NCBI RefSeq assembly: GCF_016587355.1
Contig: NZ_BNJF01000002.1
Coordinates: 1,426,001 to 1,490,000 of the forward strand
Direction: 5' to 3'
Origin: Ktedonospora formicarum
GTDB lineage: Bacteria > Chloroflexota > Ktedonobacteria > Ktedonobacterales > Ktedonobacteraceae
Length of the DNA stretch: 64,000 bases
A program made the position numbers and the translations under genes. Positions 63,801 through 64,000 of the stretch are shown here, one piece after another (the first letter of the stretch is position 1; each line of letters begins with the position of its first letter). The notes beneath the pieces are model-generated. The model was not told the origin of the DNA. It did not search any database and was given only the letters and a program-made list of their open reading frames with translations.

Positions 63801-64000
63801 ATGATCGTTGCAAGCATGCTACCAGATGATTTCTGGGTACGCCCGGTGAAAATGGATGACCTGGAAGCGGTCGTGCGAGTGCAGAACGTGCAGGAGATGG
63901 TGGATTTGGGCAGTTGCTCTCAGATAGAGAAAGCCTTAAACGGCACTGGCAGGAGCATACTATTGACCTCCAAGCGGATATGTGGGTTGTAGGTGCGCCA
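63801..64000 (+). pseudogene. GNAT-type acetyltransferase start (partial, frameshifted)
   Basis: ATG 63801 follows GAGAGG, and the frame gives LPDDFWVRPVKMDDLEAVVR, the opening of a GNAT domain. Near 63930 a one-base shift is needed: the other frame continues with RHWQEHTIDLQADMWVVGAP, which is the expected GNAT beta-strand sequence. The gene runs off the right edge. Confidence 0.55.

Overview
The window looks like an accessory stretch of a Ktedonobacteria-type genome (phylum Chloroflexota). This is an inference from gene content: large ATP-binding LuxR/STAND regulators, a regulator with the N-terminal domain I associate with this class, NarL-type two-component pairs, a MEDS/PAS hybrid-input kinase, a DUF6585 protein, a serine/threonine kinase beside HEAT repeats, a sigma-factor/WD40 remnant, and IS1634-type insertion sequences. 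There is no rRNA, tRNA, CRISPR array, phage module or conjugation gene that I can see.

Layout. 0-5 kb: the tail of a SigJ-like sigma factor, a small membrane protein, a CbrC-family protein, then a leftward sugar/cyclitol-type catabolic cluster (TIM-barrel isomerase, Gfo/Idh/MocA dehydrogenase, cupin, GntR repressor) with a candidate GGTATA-type operator. 5.4-7.9 kb: a dead IS1634-type element, an AT-rich MFS exporter and a miniature element with the same ends. 8-13 kb: PhzF-like enzyme, Lrp-type regulator, deoxyhypusine-synthase-like protein, a four-repeat membrane protein. 13.6-26 kb: two similarly organised loci in which a leftward CPBP membrane protease diverges from a rightward NarL-type kinase/regulator pair; between them lie a DUF6924-like gene with a structured leader, a frameshifted FAD monooxygenase and a decapitated MalT-type regulator. 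26-38 kb: GNAT, SDR/HxlR divergent pair, a frameshifted DUF6585 protein, a compact SRPBCC-EVE-MarR operon under a consensus promoter buried in a 39-bp palindrome, a SUKH-like protein, GAPDH, an interrupted PAS/GAF kinase, an LLM flavoenzyme and an APH-type kinase. 38-47.7 kb: an 889-residue LuxR STAND regulator, sigma/WD40 debris, a P450-TetR pair, and several truncated genes. 48-57.4 kb: a chimeric XRE/NB-ARC/TPR regulator, an FAD hydroxylase, a MarR-FUSC operon and an FMN-binding split-barrel protein. 57.4-64 kb: a gene graveyard, a MEDS-PAS-PAS histidine kinase, and a decayed serine/threonine kinase opposite a HEAT-repeat gene and a GNAT start at the window edge.

Taken together the region is dominated by one-component and two-component sensing of small molecules coupled to detoxifying enzymes and exporters (MarR, TetR, HxlR, GntR and Lrp regulators beside P450, FAD monooxygenases, LLM flavoenzymes, FUSC, MFS, APH, VOC). 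It is also unusually rich in broken genes. Several frameshifts lie in short homopolymers and could be sequencing errors, whereas others (fused truncated genes) are clearly deletions. I did not find a convincing novel multi-gene defence or biosynthetic system. The most distinctive signals are regulatory palindromes and perfect hairpins, the chimeric STAND regulator, and the repeated CPBP/two-component arrangement.
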